From: an uncultured Lachnospiraceae bacterium
GTDB taxonomy: Bacteria; Bacillota; Clostridia; Lachnospirales; Lachnospiraceae
DNA: 64,000 nucleotides
NCBI GenBank assembly: GCA_910579085.1
Contig: CAJTRU010000001.1
Location: forward strand, 1-64,000
Direction of reading: 5' to 3'
This document shows positions 26,740-34,281 of the stretch, piece after piece. How positions within the stretch are numbered: position 1 is the stretch's first letter; each line of letters opens with the position of its first letter. Below the pieces are notes generated by a model, which worked only from the letters and a program-made list of their open reading frames with translations, searched no databases and was not told where the DNA came from. The position numbers and the translations under genes were made by a program.

Positions 26740-27420
26740 CACTAAATGAGCAACCACCAGTTCAACTGGTGATTTGCTCATATTCCCCCAAAGCGGCTGT
26801 ATTACTGCACACCCTAAAGGGTGTTGTCACAAGCACTGTCACTGGTCCACTTACAAAGCTGTACTTCTTGAATCCTCTTTACATGATTCTTCAGCCTGTT
26901 CTTTTATATATTTCTGTACTGCTTCATCAGTGAATATTACCAACTGTTTCTACATAATATCCCTTGCCCAGAACGCTTTGTCCCATTTACTCTGCAATTC
27001 TGGGTGTCTGCCATATATCATTAATGTACTTTTTCCTTTTAAATACCCAATAAAATTTGAAATACTTATCTTTGGCGGAATTGCTATATTAAGATGTATA
27101 TGGTCTGTACATACTGCCCCTGCTATAATTTCTACACCTTTGTACCTGCATAATGTACTGATGGTTTCTCTTGCATCTTCTCTCACCTTTCCTATAATGC
27201 CTTCTTATGGTACTTTGAAATAAATACAATATGATACTGGCATTTCCAGCGTGTATGTGTTAAACTTTTATTGTCCATATGGACCACCTTCTGTGTTATA
27301 ATTTCAGGATTTGGCTTGCGATACCACTCCCATTATAACACAGGAGCTTTTCAATTAATATCCTTATCGTTTCCACTTACACTAATCACCCTAGCATAGC
27401 TGGAGCGATTAGGCTTTACA
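26740..27420 (-). mobile_element. IS200/IS605-type insertion sequence remnant
   Basis: A decayed IS200-like element. One end carries a palindrome (26748-26779, GAGCAACCACCAGTTC / complement) and the other an imperfect hairpin (27382-27412, CTAATC...GATTAG), matching the subterminal hairpins of this family. The transposase gene in between is broken. The element adjoins the truncated kinase gene at 27460. Confidence 0.72.
26851..27278 (-). pseudogene. Broken IS200-family Y1 transposase (tnpA)
   Basis: Read on the minus strand from ATG 27278: MDNKSLTHTRWKCQYHIVFI, then after a stop and frame change, REDARETISTLCRYKGVEI, then AGAVCTDHIHLNIAIPP with the HUH histidines, KISISNFIGYLKGKS and a second frame change at KWDKAFWAR-GYYVETVG. 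A third frame change leads to an intact C-terminus ITDEAVQKYI ending at 26851. The catalytic DHIHL motif survives, but single-base deletions or insertions near 27208, 26960 and 26940 make it nonfunctional. Confidence 0.82.
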
Positions 27421-27459
27421 TTTAAATATTAAAAATTTATCAAATAAAAATTTTAATAT

Positions 27460-28563
27460 TCATTTAGAAAAATCCATACATATATGACTATTAAAACACT
27501 GGTACATAGCATATATAATTAATATCTTTAAATTCCCAAGAACTGCTGCAAGGTCACTTTCTTTTATAAATTCAATTTTAAAACCTGTTTCAACAAAAAA
27601 TTCTATACTAACCTGCTCCTTTAATGCCCTTTCTTTAAAATCTGTCAGAATAGAATTTAAAAAAACATTAGTACATATTATTTCTCTTTCTCCTCTTATA
27701 AATTCTACTTCTAAATCTGATAAAACCTGTTTAATTTTTTCAATCTGGTTATTATCTGCATAAATCCCTATCTGTCTTAAATAATAGTTTATATTATGAA
27801 AAAGTTCCTGGTATTTTTCACTAATGTTTTCCACTGTATTATAATATTTTTTCTTTTCCTCATATTTTGTTTTATTTACCTCATGTACTATTTGCTGTTC
27901 TTTAAATTTACTATACTTGCTAAATATATAAAACAAACTTACATTTTCTAAAACTGAAAGCATATAAAAAGCAATAAATATTAAATCTATTAATGTATAC
28001 TCTCTGCTATCCTCTATTATATAAGGAATTACAAACATAATGCCAAATGCAGCAATAGATACTATTATATAATTTACAAATAATTTTAAATCCAGTTTTT
28101 CAGTTGAATACTTTGAAAACTGTTTGGCTATAGAAAGAAATATAAAATAGACCAGTTCGCTAGTAAACATTGTAATAACCATAAAAAATTCATTTTCAAG
28201 TGCCTGGTTCGTTGGAACATCAGCCGAAAATTGCATTAAAAACCATAATATAATTTCTGAACCACCACCTATAAAAATTACTATTGCACAACGGACTATT
28301 CTGAACCATAAATTGCCTGTAAATAATATAAGTACAATTGACAAACATAGCACTACTGCAAATATCAAATTAAGCTTATTATTATACTGTATATTAACTA
28401 TTACATTTATTGCAACAAAATATATATAACACAGAAAAAACCTTACTTTGGGCTGGAAACAGTGCCTTATTTCATGAAATGCACCATAGAAATCCAGCAT
28501 AAAATATATTTCAAACATACAAGATGCTATTAAACATAAATTATAAATTATTGTATATCCCAT
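27460..28563 (-). pseudogene. AgrC-like sensor histidine kinase, truncated in the ATPase domain
   Basis: A 367-residue protein with six or seven transmembrane helices over the first ~210 residues (for example FFLCYIYFVAINVIVNI and LIFAVVLCLSIVLILF) and a coiled-coil dimerisation region. The degenerate phospho-acceptor region is KYQELFHNINYYLRQI (His in LFHN). The GHKL ATPase domain begins with IKESDLAAVLGNL, where family members continue LDNAIEAC. Here the sequence changes abruptly to KILIIYAMYQ and stops, so most of the ATP-binding domain is missing. The start overlaps the response regulator gene by 16 bases. The IS200 remnant lies about 40 bases further on, so a deletion tied to that element is likely. 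Autophosphorylation should be lost. Confidence 0.78.
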
Positions 28564-29312
28564 CTTAAGTTCTCCCTATATTTCTGTTTTATGTATCTTG
28601 TAAATTCTTTTGAGAACTGCTCTGCCTTTCCTCTGGCGGCTGGTACTATTTTTCCATCCAGTTCCAGGAATTCTTTCCGCATATTAAATGCAGAGATATA
28701 ATGCATATTAACTAGATAACTGTTGTGCGGACACGCAAATCCTACGTAGTACAGCATTTCCTGTAATTCTTTGAAATTATATGGGGTAATAAGTTTTGCA
28801 TCTGGGTATTCTCTGCTGCGTTCTTTGTTTAAATGGATAATGCTTCCTTTTTTATGGTGTGTAAAGTATACAATATCTGATGTCTGTAAAATTACTTTTT
28901 CCCTGTTATATGAAGCTTCCATTGTAAAACAGGTTTTCATCCTGTCCATCTCTTCAAATATTTCACATATATCTTTATACAAGCTGTCCCTTCCTGCTTG
29001 TTTTAGCAAATACCTGTATGGTGAAATTTTAATTGTTTCTGGTGTTGGCATATATACACCAGAATATTGTACCAATATTCCTTGGTATCTTCTCTTTTTA
29101 AGCTGGACTGCTATGTCATTTCCATCTGTCCCTCCTAATTGTATATCCAGAAATAAAACATCACTGTCCATTGTCAGATTATTTAATAAATCTTCACCAG
29201 AATAATACCTGGTAAATTCAAGCTCTCTTTTATTTTTATTACACTCTTTTATAAGCTCTTCAAGTTCTTTAACAAAAACGGCATCATCATCACAAATTAA
29301 GATTTTATACAT
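28548..29312 (-). CDS. LytTR-family response regulator
   Basis: A 254-residue regulator with an N-terminal receiver domain (KILICDDDAVFVKEL, phospho-acceptor Asp in LFLDIQLGG, about residue 56) and a C-terminal LytTR DNA-binding domain (ILQTSDIVYFTHHKKGSIIHL ... CPHNSYLVNMHYI, about residues 145-245). These regulators work with AgrC/ComD-type kinases in peptide signalling. The cognate kinase follows with a 16-base overlap but is truncated, so this regulator may be orphaned. A vegetative promoter lies about 90 bases upstream. No AgrB/AgrD-like genes are seen nearby. Confidence 0.92.
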   Translation of the reverse strand: MYKILICDDDAVFVKELEELIKECNKNKRELEFTRYYSGEDLLNNLTMDSDVLFLDIQLGGTDGNDIAVQLKKRRYQGILVQYSGVYMPTPETIKISPYRYLLKQAGRDSLYKDICEIFEEMDRMKTCFTMEASYNREKVILQTSDIVYFTHHKKGSIIHLNKERSREYPDAKLITPYNFKELQEMLYYVGFACPHNSYLVNMHYISAFNMRKEFLELDGKIVPAARGKAEQFSKEFTRYIKQKYRENLRWDIQ

Positions 29313-29403
29313 CTGCTTTATCCTCCATGTATTTTACGTATATATAATTACTTGTAGCACTGGCTTTAAACTGCTGTACAAGTATAAACATTCTATGTTT
29401 AAA

Positions 29404-29432
29404 ATTATATACTATAATTATACAATTTGCAA
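29404..29432 (-). promoter_or_regulatory. Promoter of the LytTR regulator gene
   Basis: Read on the minus strand: TTGCAA, 17-base spacer, TATAAT. The rest of the 333-base divergent gap to the rhomboid gene is extremely AT-rich. It also holds a perfect 16-bp palindrome ATAGAATATATTCTAT (29600-29615), about 30 bases before the rhomboid gene, which could be an operator. Confidence 0.62.
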
Positions 29433-29645
29433 TCTATTTAAATACTGCGTTATATAAAACCGCATACAGTAAAAAATATTATATATATTATTACAGTATA
29501 TACTATATAGAATTACATAATTAATATGTACATGAAAGCTGTCTAAAACTGTAATTGGAAAAGACTGGATAAATAGCTGGATAATTTTTATATTATTTGA
29601 TAGAATATATTCTATGGCGCAATATCAAAAGAACGGAGGTTACAT

Positions 29646-30698
29646 ATGTATAATGAAATTTCATTTATATTCAGCCAGATGGGTTATGAACCTGTGAAAT
29701 TAAATGTTGCAGAACCACATGTAAATATTAAACTGGTTAATATTGACATGTCTGCTGGCACTGAAGGATATGTCGTAGTTACATTGGATGAAACCTCTGG
29801 CATAAGATATACAGAAGAACAGTTCAGGCATATTTCCCAGCAGATACGGGATTTTCTTGTGCATAAGGGATGTATGCTGTACCATTTCCTGTATATTTTT
29901 ATTAGTGACAATGGCACACCACCCTTTAAACTCCAGGATGCCGGGGAATGTTTATGGCGTATAACTCCTTCTGGCAGGCAGCTTATAATATATGGAAATG
30001 CTCTTCCGATGTATATGGGGCTTAAAAAACCAATAGAAGATTTTCTTATGCCTGGCAATTTATCTGGTAATATTGCACATAATCCAGCAGGTAATTGCAG
30101 ACAGTATAATTATACGGCGGATAATAATATTTTAGCAGCACGTGTAAACCTCGCCATTGTTATTATTAATGTCTTTATATTTATATTGTCAGATTTAATA
30201 AACCCGGCTGGCAACGGAATGTCCATGCTTGACAAAGGTGCGCTTTCATGGGACTCCGTTATTAACGGACATGAGTATTACAGGATATTTACATGCATGT
30301 TCCTTCATGCAGGGCCAAGCCATATATTTAATAATATGCTTGTGCTTTTATTTATTGGGAGCTATGTTGAACAGTATGCTGGCAGGATAAAATACTTAAT
30401 TATCTATTTTTCATCAGGGATTATTGCAGGGTGTGCTTCAATGGTTTATAATATGCTGAGGTATGATTACACACAGTCTGTTGGTGCATCAGGGGCAATA
30501 TTTGGTTTAATGGGTTCTTTGTTATGTATAATACTTATAAGCCAGCATTATAAAGAGCTTGGCCTGCGGCGTGTTTTATTTATGATATTATTAAGCCTTT
30601 ATGGCGGCATTACAAGCCAGGGAGTTGACAATGCTGCACATATTGGCGGGTTTATTGGCGGGTTTTTAACCACCCTGCTTATACCAGGCAGGAAATAA
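29646..30698 (+). CDS. Rhomboid-family intramembrane serine protease
   Basis: A 350-residue protein with a soluble N-terminal domain (~160 residues, no known motif) and a C-terminal rhomboid domain of six to seven transmembrane helices. Catalytic Ser lies in GASGAIFGLMGS and catalytic His in AAHIGGFIGGF; HAGPSHIFNNMLVL is the conserved HxxxN loop. Rhomboids cleave membrane proteins within the bilayer. GGAGG lies six to ten bases before the ATG. It is transcribed with the flavoprotein-SCP2 and HIT genes that follow, at gaps of 48 and 27 bases. Confidence 0.94.
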   Translation: MYNEISFIFSQMGYEPVKLNVAEPHVNIKLVNIDMSAGTEGYVVVTLDETSGIRYTEEQFRHISQQIRDFLVHKGCMLYHFLYIFISDNGTPPFKLQDAGECLWRITPSGRQLIIYGNALPMYMGLKKPIEDFLMPGNLSGNIAHNPAGNCRQYNYTADNNILAARVNLAIVIINVFIFILSDLINPAGNGMSMLDKGALSWDSVINGHEYYRIFTCMFLHAGPSHIFNNMLVLLFIGSYVEQYAGRIKYLIIYFSSGIIAGCASMVYNMLRYDYTQSVGASGAIFGLMGSLLCIILISQHYKELGLRRVLFMILLSLYGGITSQGVDNAAHIGGFIGGFLTTLLIPGRK

Positions 30699-30746
30699 CC
30701 ATGCCCTGTTTACTGTTAATTCCAGGAGAAAGGCAGGAACGAATTA

Positions 30747-31745
30747 ATGACTAATGTAAATATTTATTATGGCGGCAGGGGGCTTATTGAAGACCCTTCA
30801 AACTTTGTAATAAGTAAATTAATCCAGGTTCTTGAAGAATTAAATATACAGGTAAAAAAATATAATTTATACGAAGATATCCGCGGAATTTCTGTACTCC
30901 CAACAACTCTAAAAGATGCAGATGCCATAATATTGGCTGCTTCTATAGAATGGCTTGGAATAGGAGGGCTGCTCCAGCAGTTTCTTGACTCATGCTGGCT
31001 TTATGGGGATAAGGAGACAATTAAGCGGCTTTATATGATGCCTGTTGCCATATCTACAACCTATGGTGAGAAAGAGGCTTATATTACACTTGTTAAAGCA
31101 TGGGAAATCCTTGGTGGCAAGATATGTGATGGTATATCTGCGTATGTCAGTAATAATATAGATTTTGAAACAAATTCTGATTATGCTGCACTTATAGAGA
31201 AAAAGGCTGAAAATTTTTACAGGGCTTTTTCCAAAAAGATTATATCATTTCCGTCAAGCACTGATGCTGTACTGGACAATGTTGCACAGCCTAAGTCTAT
31301 AAGCCTTACGCCACAGGAAAGCGAGCAGCTTTCAATGTATGTATCTAATGATAAATATGTAAAAAAACAAAAGGCTGATATTAAAGAACTTTCACAGATG
31401 TTCAGAGGTATGATGGGTGACTCTTCCCCTCATGACAAAGGCCCTTATATTGAAACACTTGAAAACCATTTCCACCCTGTACCAGGTGTTGCACTTTCAT
31501 TTATTATAGAAATTGCTGATAAAGGCAGCACGCTTGTAATTGAAACAGATAATACTACATTAAACTGTTACTATGGTGAAAAGGATAATCCTGACATTAT
31601 ATTAAAAACAACTTCAAATGTTATGGATAAAATAGTTTCAGGGAAAAATACTTTACAAAGCACCTTTATGACAGGTGAACTTACAGCCAGGGGGGATTTT
31701 AAGATACTAAGGATATTTGACTCGCTTTTCCAGTTCCAGAGGTAA
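30747..31745 (+). CDS. Flavodoxin-like/SCP2 domain fusion protein
   Basis: A 332-residue two-domain protein. The N-terminal ~170 residues look like a flavodoxin or NADPH-dependent FMN reductase fold (VNIYYGGRGL, DADAIILAASIEWLGIGGLLQQFLD, MPVAISTTYGEKEAYI). The C-terminal ~110 residues look like an SCP2 sterol-carrier fold (ALSFIIEIADKGSTLVIETDN, MTGELTARGDFKILRIF). Such fusions occur in Clostridia and the ligand is unknown. The start has AGGAGAAAGG upstream. The flavodoxin assignment rests on fold-level pattern only. Confidence 0.72.
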   Translation: MTNVNIYYGGRGLIEDPSNFVISKLIQVLEELNIQVKKYNLYEDIRGISVLPTTLKDADAIILAASIEWLGIGGLLQQFLDSCWLYGDKETIKRLYMMPVAISTTYGEKEAYITLVKAWEILGGKICDGISAYVSNNIDFETNSDYAALIEKKAENFYRAFSKKIISFPSSTDAVLDNVAQPKSISLTPQESEQLSMYVSNDKYVKKQKADIKELSQMFRGMMGDSSPHDKGPYIETLENHFHPVPGVALSFIIEIADKGSTLVIETDNTTLNCYYGEKDNPDIILKTTSNVMDKIVSGKNTLQSTFMTGELTARGDFKILRIFDSLFQFQR

Positions 31746-31772
31746 AATTTATATAATTAATGGAGGTCTGAA

Positions 31773-32201
31773 ATGAATAAGAATATTGATGACAATTGTA
31801 TTTTCTGTAAACTTGCAAATGGAAGAATTCCTGCTACTTCAATTTATGAAGATGATGATTTCAAAGTTATACTTGATGCTGCACCTGCTTCAAGGGGACA
31901 TGCAATAATCCTTCCAAAAACACATGCTTCAAATATTTTTGAGCTGCCAGATGAATACTGTGAAAAAATATTTAAAGTTGCAAAGAAGTGTGGAGCTGCA
32001 ATTAAAAACGCATTTAATTATGATGGGTTAAATGTATTACAGAACAATGGTGAAGCTGCTGGACAGACTGTTTTCCATCTGCATGTGCACCTTATTCCGC
32101 GTAATATGGATGACGGCATTACTATTAAATATGTGCCAGACAACAATATGGATGAAACATCTGCATCACAGACAGCAGAAAAGATTAAAGAATACCTGTA
32201 A
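31773..32201 (+). CDS. HIT-family nucleotide hydrolase
   Basis: A 142-residue histidine-triad protein. The triad HLHVHLIPR (about residues 98-106) and the N-terminal CIFCKLANGRIPATSIYEDD segment, with two zinc-coordinating cysteines, match the Hint/HIT group, which hydrolyses AMP-lysine or dinucleoside polyphosphates. GGAGGTC precedes the ATG. It is the last gene of the rightward rhomboid run, with a hairpin just after. Confidence 0.94.
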   Translation: MNKNIDDNCIFCKLANGRIPATSIYEDDDFKVILDAAPASRGHAIILPKTHASNIFELPDEYCEKIFKVAKKCGAAIKNAFNYDGLNVLQNNGEAAGQTVFHLHVHLIPRNMDDGITIKYVPDNNMDETSASQTAEKIKEYL

Positions 32202-32220
32202 AACAGGCAAATCTATAAAT

Positions 32221-32255
32221 GGCTGTGCTGGCATTACACAACTGCCAGCACAGCC
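32221..32255. terminator. Hairpin between HIT and FliS genes
   Basis: A perfect 13-bp stem GGCTGTGCTGGCA / TGCCAGCACAGCC over a 9-base loop, in the 70-base gap between two convergent genes. The downstream tract is only partly T-rich, so efficiency is uncertain; it is well placed to end both transcripts. Confidence 0.72.
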
Positions 32256-32271
32256 ATTATATAAAACATAT

Positions 32272-32751
32272 CTAAGCCATAAATCCCCTTGACTGTTCAT
32301 TTCCATTCATAAATACTTCATTTAACCTGCCTTTGCCATAAGTCAGCCCGGCATATACCTGTTGTGTATTCTGCATTACTGCACCTGATGTATCCTGCTT
32401 TGCCACCTCTGCAAAAGCACTGTGAAGGCTTTCCATAACTTTATTTATCTCATCAAATCCAGACAAATCACGCCTTGTTATTGCAGTTACCAGAAGCCCG
32501 TTGACATATCTGTACAGGCTTGCAAGGTTATGTGAAACCTCATACTGGAAGTCCAGGTTTCTTTTAAGTTCACATACACATTCCTGTGCTTTTCTAAGAT
32601 GCTTTACCACCATGTCTTTATCATTATTACCATATGACTGTTTTGCCATATCCATGCTATAAGCAAAAAGTTCATATACAATAACTACAAGGCCACTTCT
32701 GTTAGCTTGTGCAATACGTGCTGTATAACCTCTTAACTGCTCTTTATCCAT
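32272..32751 (-). CDS. fliS: Flagellin chaperone FliS-like protein
   Basis: A ~159-residue helical protein related to FliS, the chaperone that keeps flagellin monomers unpolymerised before export. The N-terminus MDKEQLRGYTARIAQANRSGLVVIVYELF matches the family, and the helices KDMVVKHLRKAQECVCELKRNLDF and SHNLASLYRYVNGLLVTA follow. I chose 32751 because MDKEQLRGY is the usual start; an ATG seven codons earlier is possible but has a weak binding site. It lies directly after flagellin on the same strand, the normal pairing. Confidence 0.82.
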   Translation of the reverse strand: MDKEQLRGYTARIAQANRSGLVVIVYELFAYSMDMAKQSYGNNDKDMVVKHLRKAQECVCELKRNLDFQYEVSHNLASLYRYVNGLLVTAITRRDLSGFDEINKVMESLHSAFAEVAKQDTSGAVMQNTQQVYAGLTYGKGRLNEVFMNGNEQSRGFMA

Positions 32752-32819
32752 AAAACCAGCCAGCCTTTCCATAATGAAAAACGCTGCTTTTGCGCTTTTC
32801 CTGATTAGAATTAATCAAT

Positions 32820-34184
32820 CTATATTCCTTGTAATAAATTCATAATTTCCTGTGGTTTGTTATTTGCCTGTGAAAGCATAGAAGTTGCTGCCTGGGTCAA
32901 TACTGTAAGCTGTGTATACTGTGTCATTTCATCTGCCATATCAGTATCCATAATACGTGACATTGAGTTAGTCATATTGTAGCTTGCAACATCAAGGCTT
33001 GATACAGTGTCTTCAAGACGGTTCTCATAAGCACCAAGTTCTGAACGTGCAGCAGAAACCCTTTCAATTGCTGAATCAAGTGATGCAATTGCATTTGCTG
33101 CACCGTGTGATGAACACACATTTACAAGGCGCTGGCCATTTGCATCACGCAGTGAAAGTGTACTGCATGAAATTTCATCAAAGTTCATATTAAGCATCTG
33201 GTTTTCATTACCACCAATCTGCATTCCCATATATCCTGCATCATATACTTTTAATGTAACTTCCTGCCCTTCTGTTGAACCTTCTGGGTTTTCAGAAGGT
33301 ATCTCAACCAGCATTTCAAAGCCGCCATTGTCTTTAATTGTAATATGGCTTCCATTTGTTGAAACCTTAGCATTTTCTGAAAATCCGTCACCAAGTTCTA
33401 CTTCTACATCTAATCCCATAAATATCTCATTTGGTTCTCCAGATGAATGTCTTATAAGTATCTGCTGGTTAGCACCCTCTGCTTTAGTAGTAAAAGTAAC
33501 AGAATTTCCTGCAAATTCTGCATCAATGTCCATTTTACTACATACATCGAGTATCTTGCTTTCAGCCATTTCATCTGTATCACCTTCTTCAAACTCTATA
33601 GTAGTATTATTAAGATACAGAATACCAGGTATTGTATACTCAACATCTTCGGCAACTGCTGGCTGTGGGGCTGTATTAACGCTAAACGTGTATTCCCCTG
33701 CTGGTACTTCTGTTGATGCCTTAAGTGCCTGTATTCCATCTATATTGCTTGTAACTGTCCTTGATGATGAACCATCTAAAAGCCCTTTGCCATTAAACTC
33801 TGTAGTGCTTGAAATACGGTCTATTTCATCAAGAAGCTGGTCTATCTCATTTTGTGAAGATGCACGGTCATCTACAGTATATGTATCATTTGCATTCTGG
33901 ACAGCAAGTTCACGTATACGCTGTAATATAGCAGCAACTTCATTTAATGCACCATCAGCAGTCTGTACAATAGACTGGCCGTCCTCTGAATTCCTTGATG
34001 CCTGGTTTAATGCCCTTATCTGGGTACGCATTTTATTTGAAATTGCAAGCCCTGCTGAGTCATCTGCTGCTTTTGTGATTTTATATCCTGAACTTAATTT
34101 TTCAAGACTTGCAGAAACCCTTCTTTCATCTTTCTTTAAATTTACATTTGCTATCTGCGCTGTTATGTTATGGTTAATTTTCAT
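32820..34184 (-). CDS. Flagellin
   Basis: The filament subunit. The 454 residues have the conserved N-terminal D0/D1 helices (MKINHNITAQIANVNL, SSGYKITKAADDSAGLAISNKM) and C-terminal D1/D0 (SELGAYENRLEDTVSSLDVASYN, TVLTQAATSMLSQANN). A variable central domain of ~190 residues (about 150-345) is rich in Glu and Thr. Three cysteines occur (DVCSKM, ISCSTLS, VNVCSSH), which is unusual because flagellins generally lack Cys. AAGGATGG precedes the ATG. FliS follows. A pair of palindromic 30-bp repeats lies in the gap upstream; no clear sigma-28 promoter is visible there. Confidence 0.95.
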   Translation of the reverse strand: MKINHNITAQIANVNLKKDERRVSASLEKLSSGYKITKAADDSAGLAISNKMRTQIRALNQASRNSEDGQSIVQTADGALNEVAAILQRIRELAVQNANDTYTVDDRASSQNEIDQLLDEIDRISSTTEFNGKGLLDGSSSRTVTSNIDGIQALKASTEVPAGEYTFSVNTAPQPAVAEDVEYTIPGILYLNNTTIEFEEGDTDEMAESKILDVCSKMDIDAEFAGNSVTFTTKAEGANQQILIRHSSGEPNEIFMGLDVEVELGDGFSENAKVSTNGSHITIKDNGGFEMLVEIPSENPEGSTEGQEVTLKVYDAGYMGMQIGGNENQMLNMNFDEISCSTLSLRDANGQRLVNVCSSHGAANAIASLDSAIERVSAARSELGAYENRLEDTVSSLDVASYNMTNSMSRIMDTDMADEMTQYTQLTVLTQAATSMLSQANNKPQEIMNLLQGI

Positions 34185-34217
34185 CTATATACCATCCTTT
34201 CTGTTATATCTGCTTGT

Positions 34218-34281
34218 TTAAATACCAGGTATTTACTGGTTCTCTATTTGCTTAAATACCAAATATTTACTGGTTCTCTAT
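34218..34281. repeat. Tandem 30-bp repeat upstream of flagellin
   Basis: Two copies (34218-34247 and 34252-34281) at a 34-base period differ at two bases. Each contains AAATACC...TATTT, a near or perfect palindrome (TAAATACCAGGTATTTA in the first), followed by ACTGGTTCTCTAT. The second copy overlaps the last five codons (ending IENQ-stop) of the upstream large gene. The pair sits 34-97 bases before the flagellin start, so it could be a duplicated operator. Confidence 0.6.

Noticed and set aside
27382..27412. CTAATC...GATTAG hairpin as a terminator of the kinase gene
   Set aside because: It lacks a T-tract and fits better as the end hairpin of the IS200 remnant.
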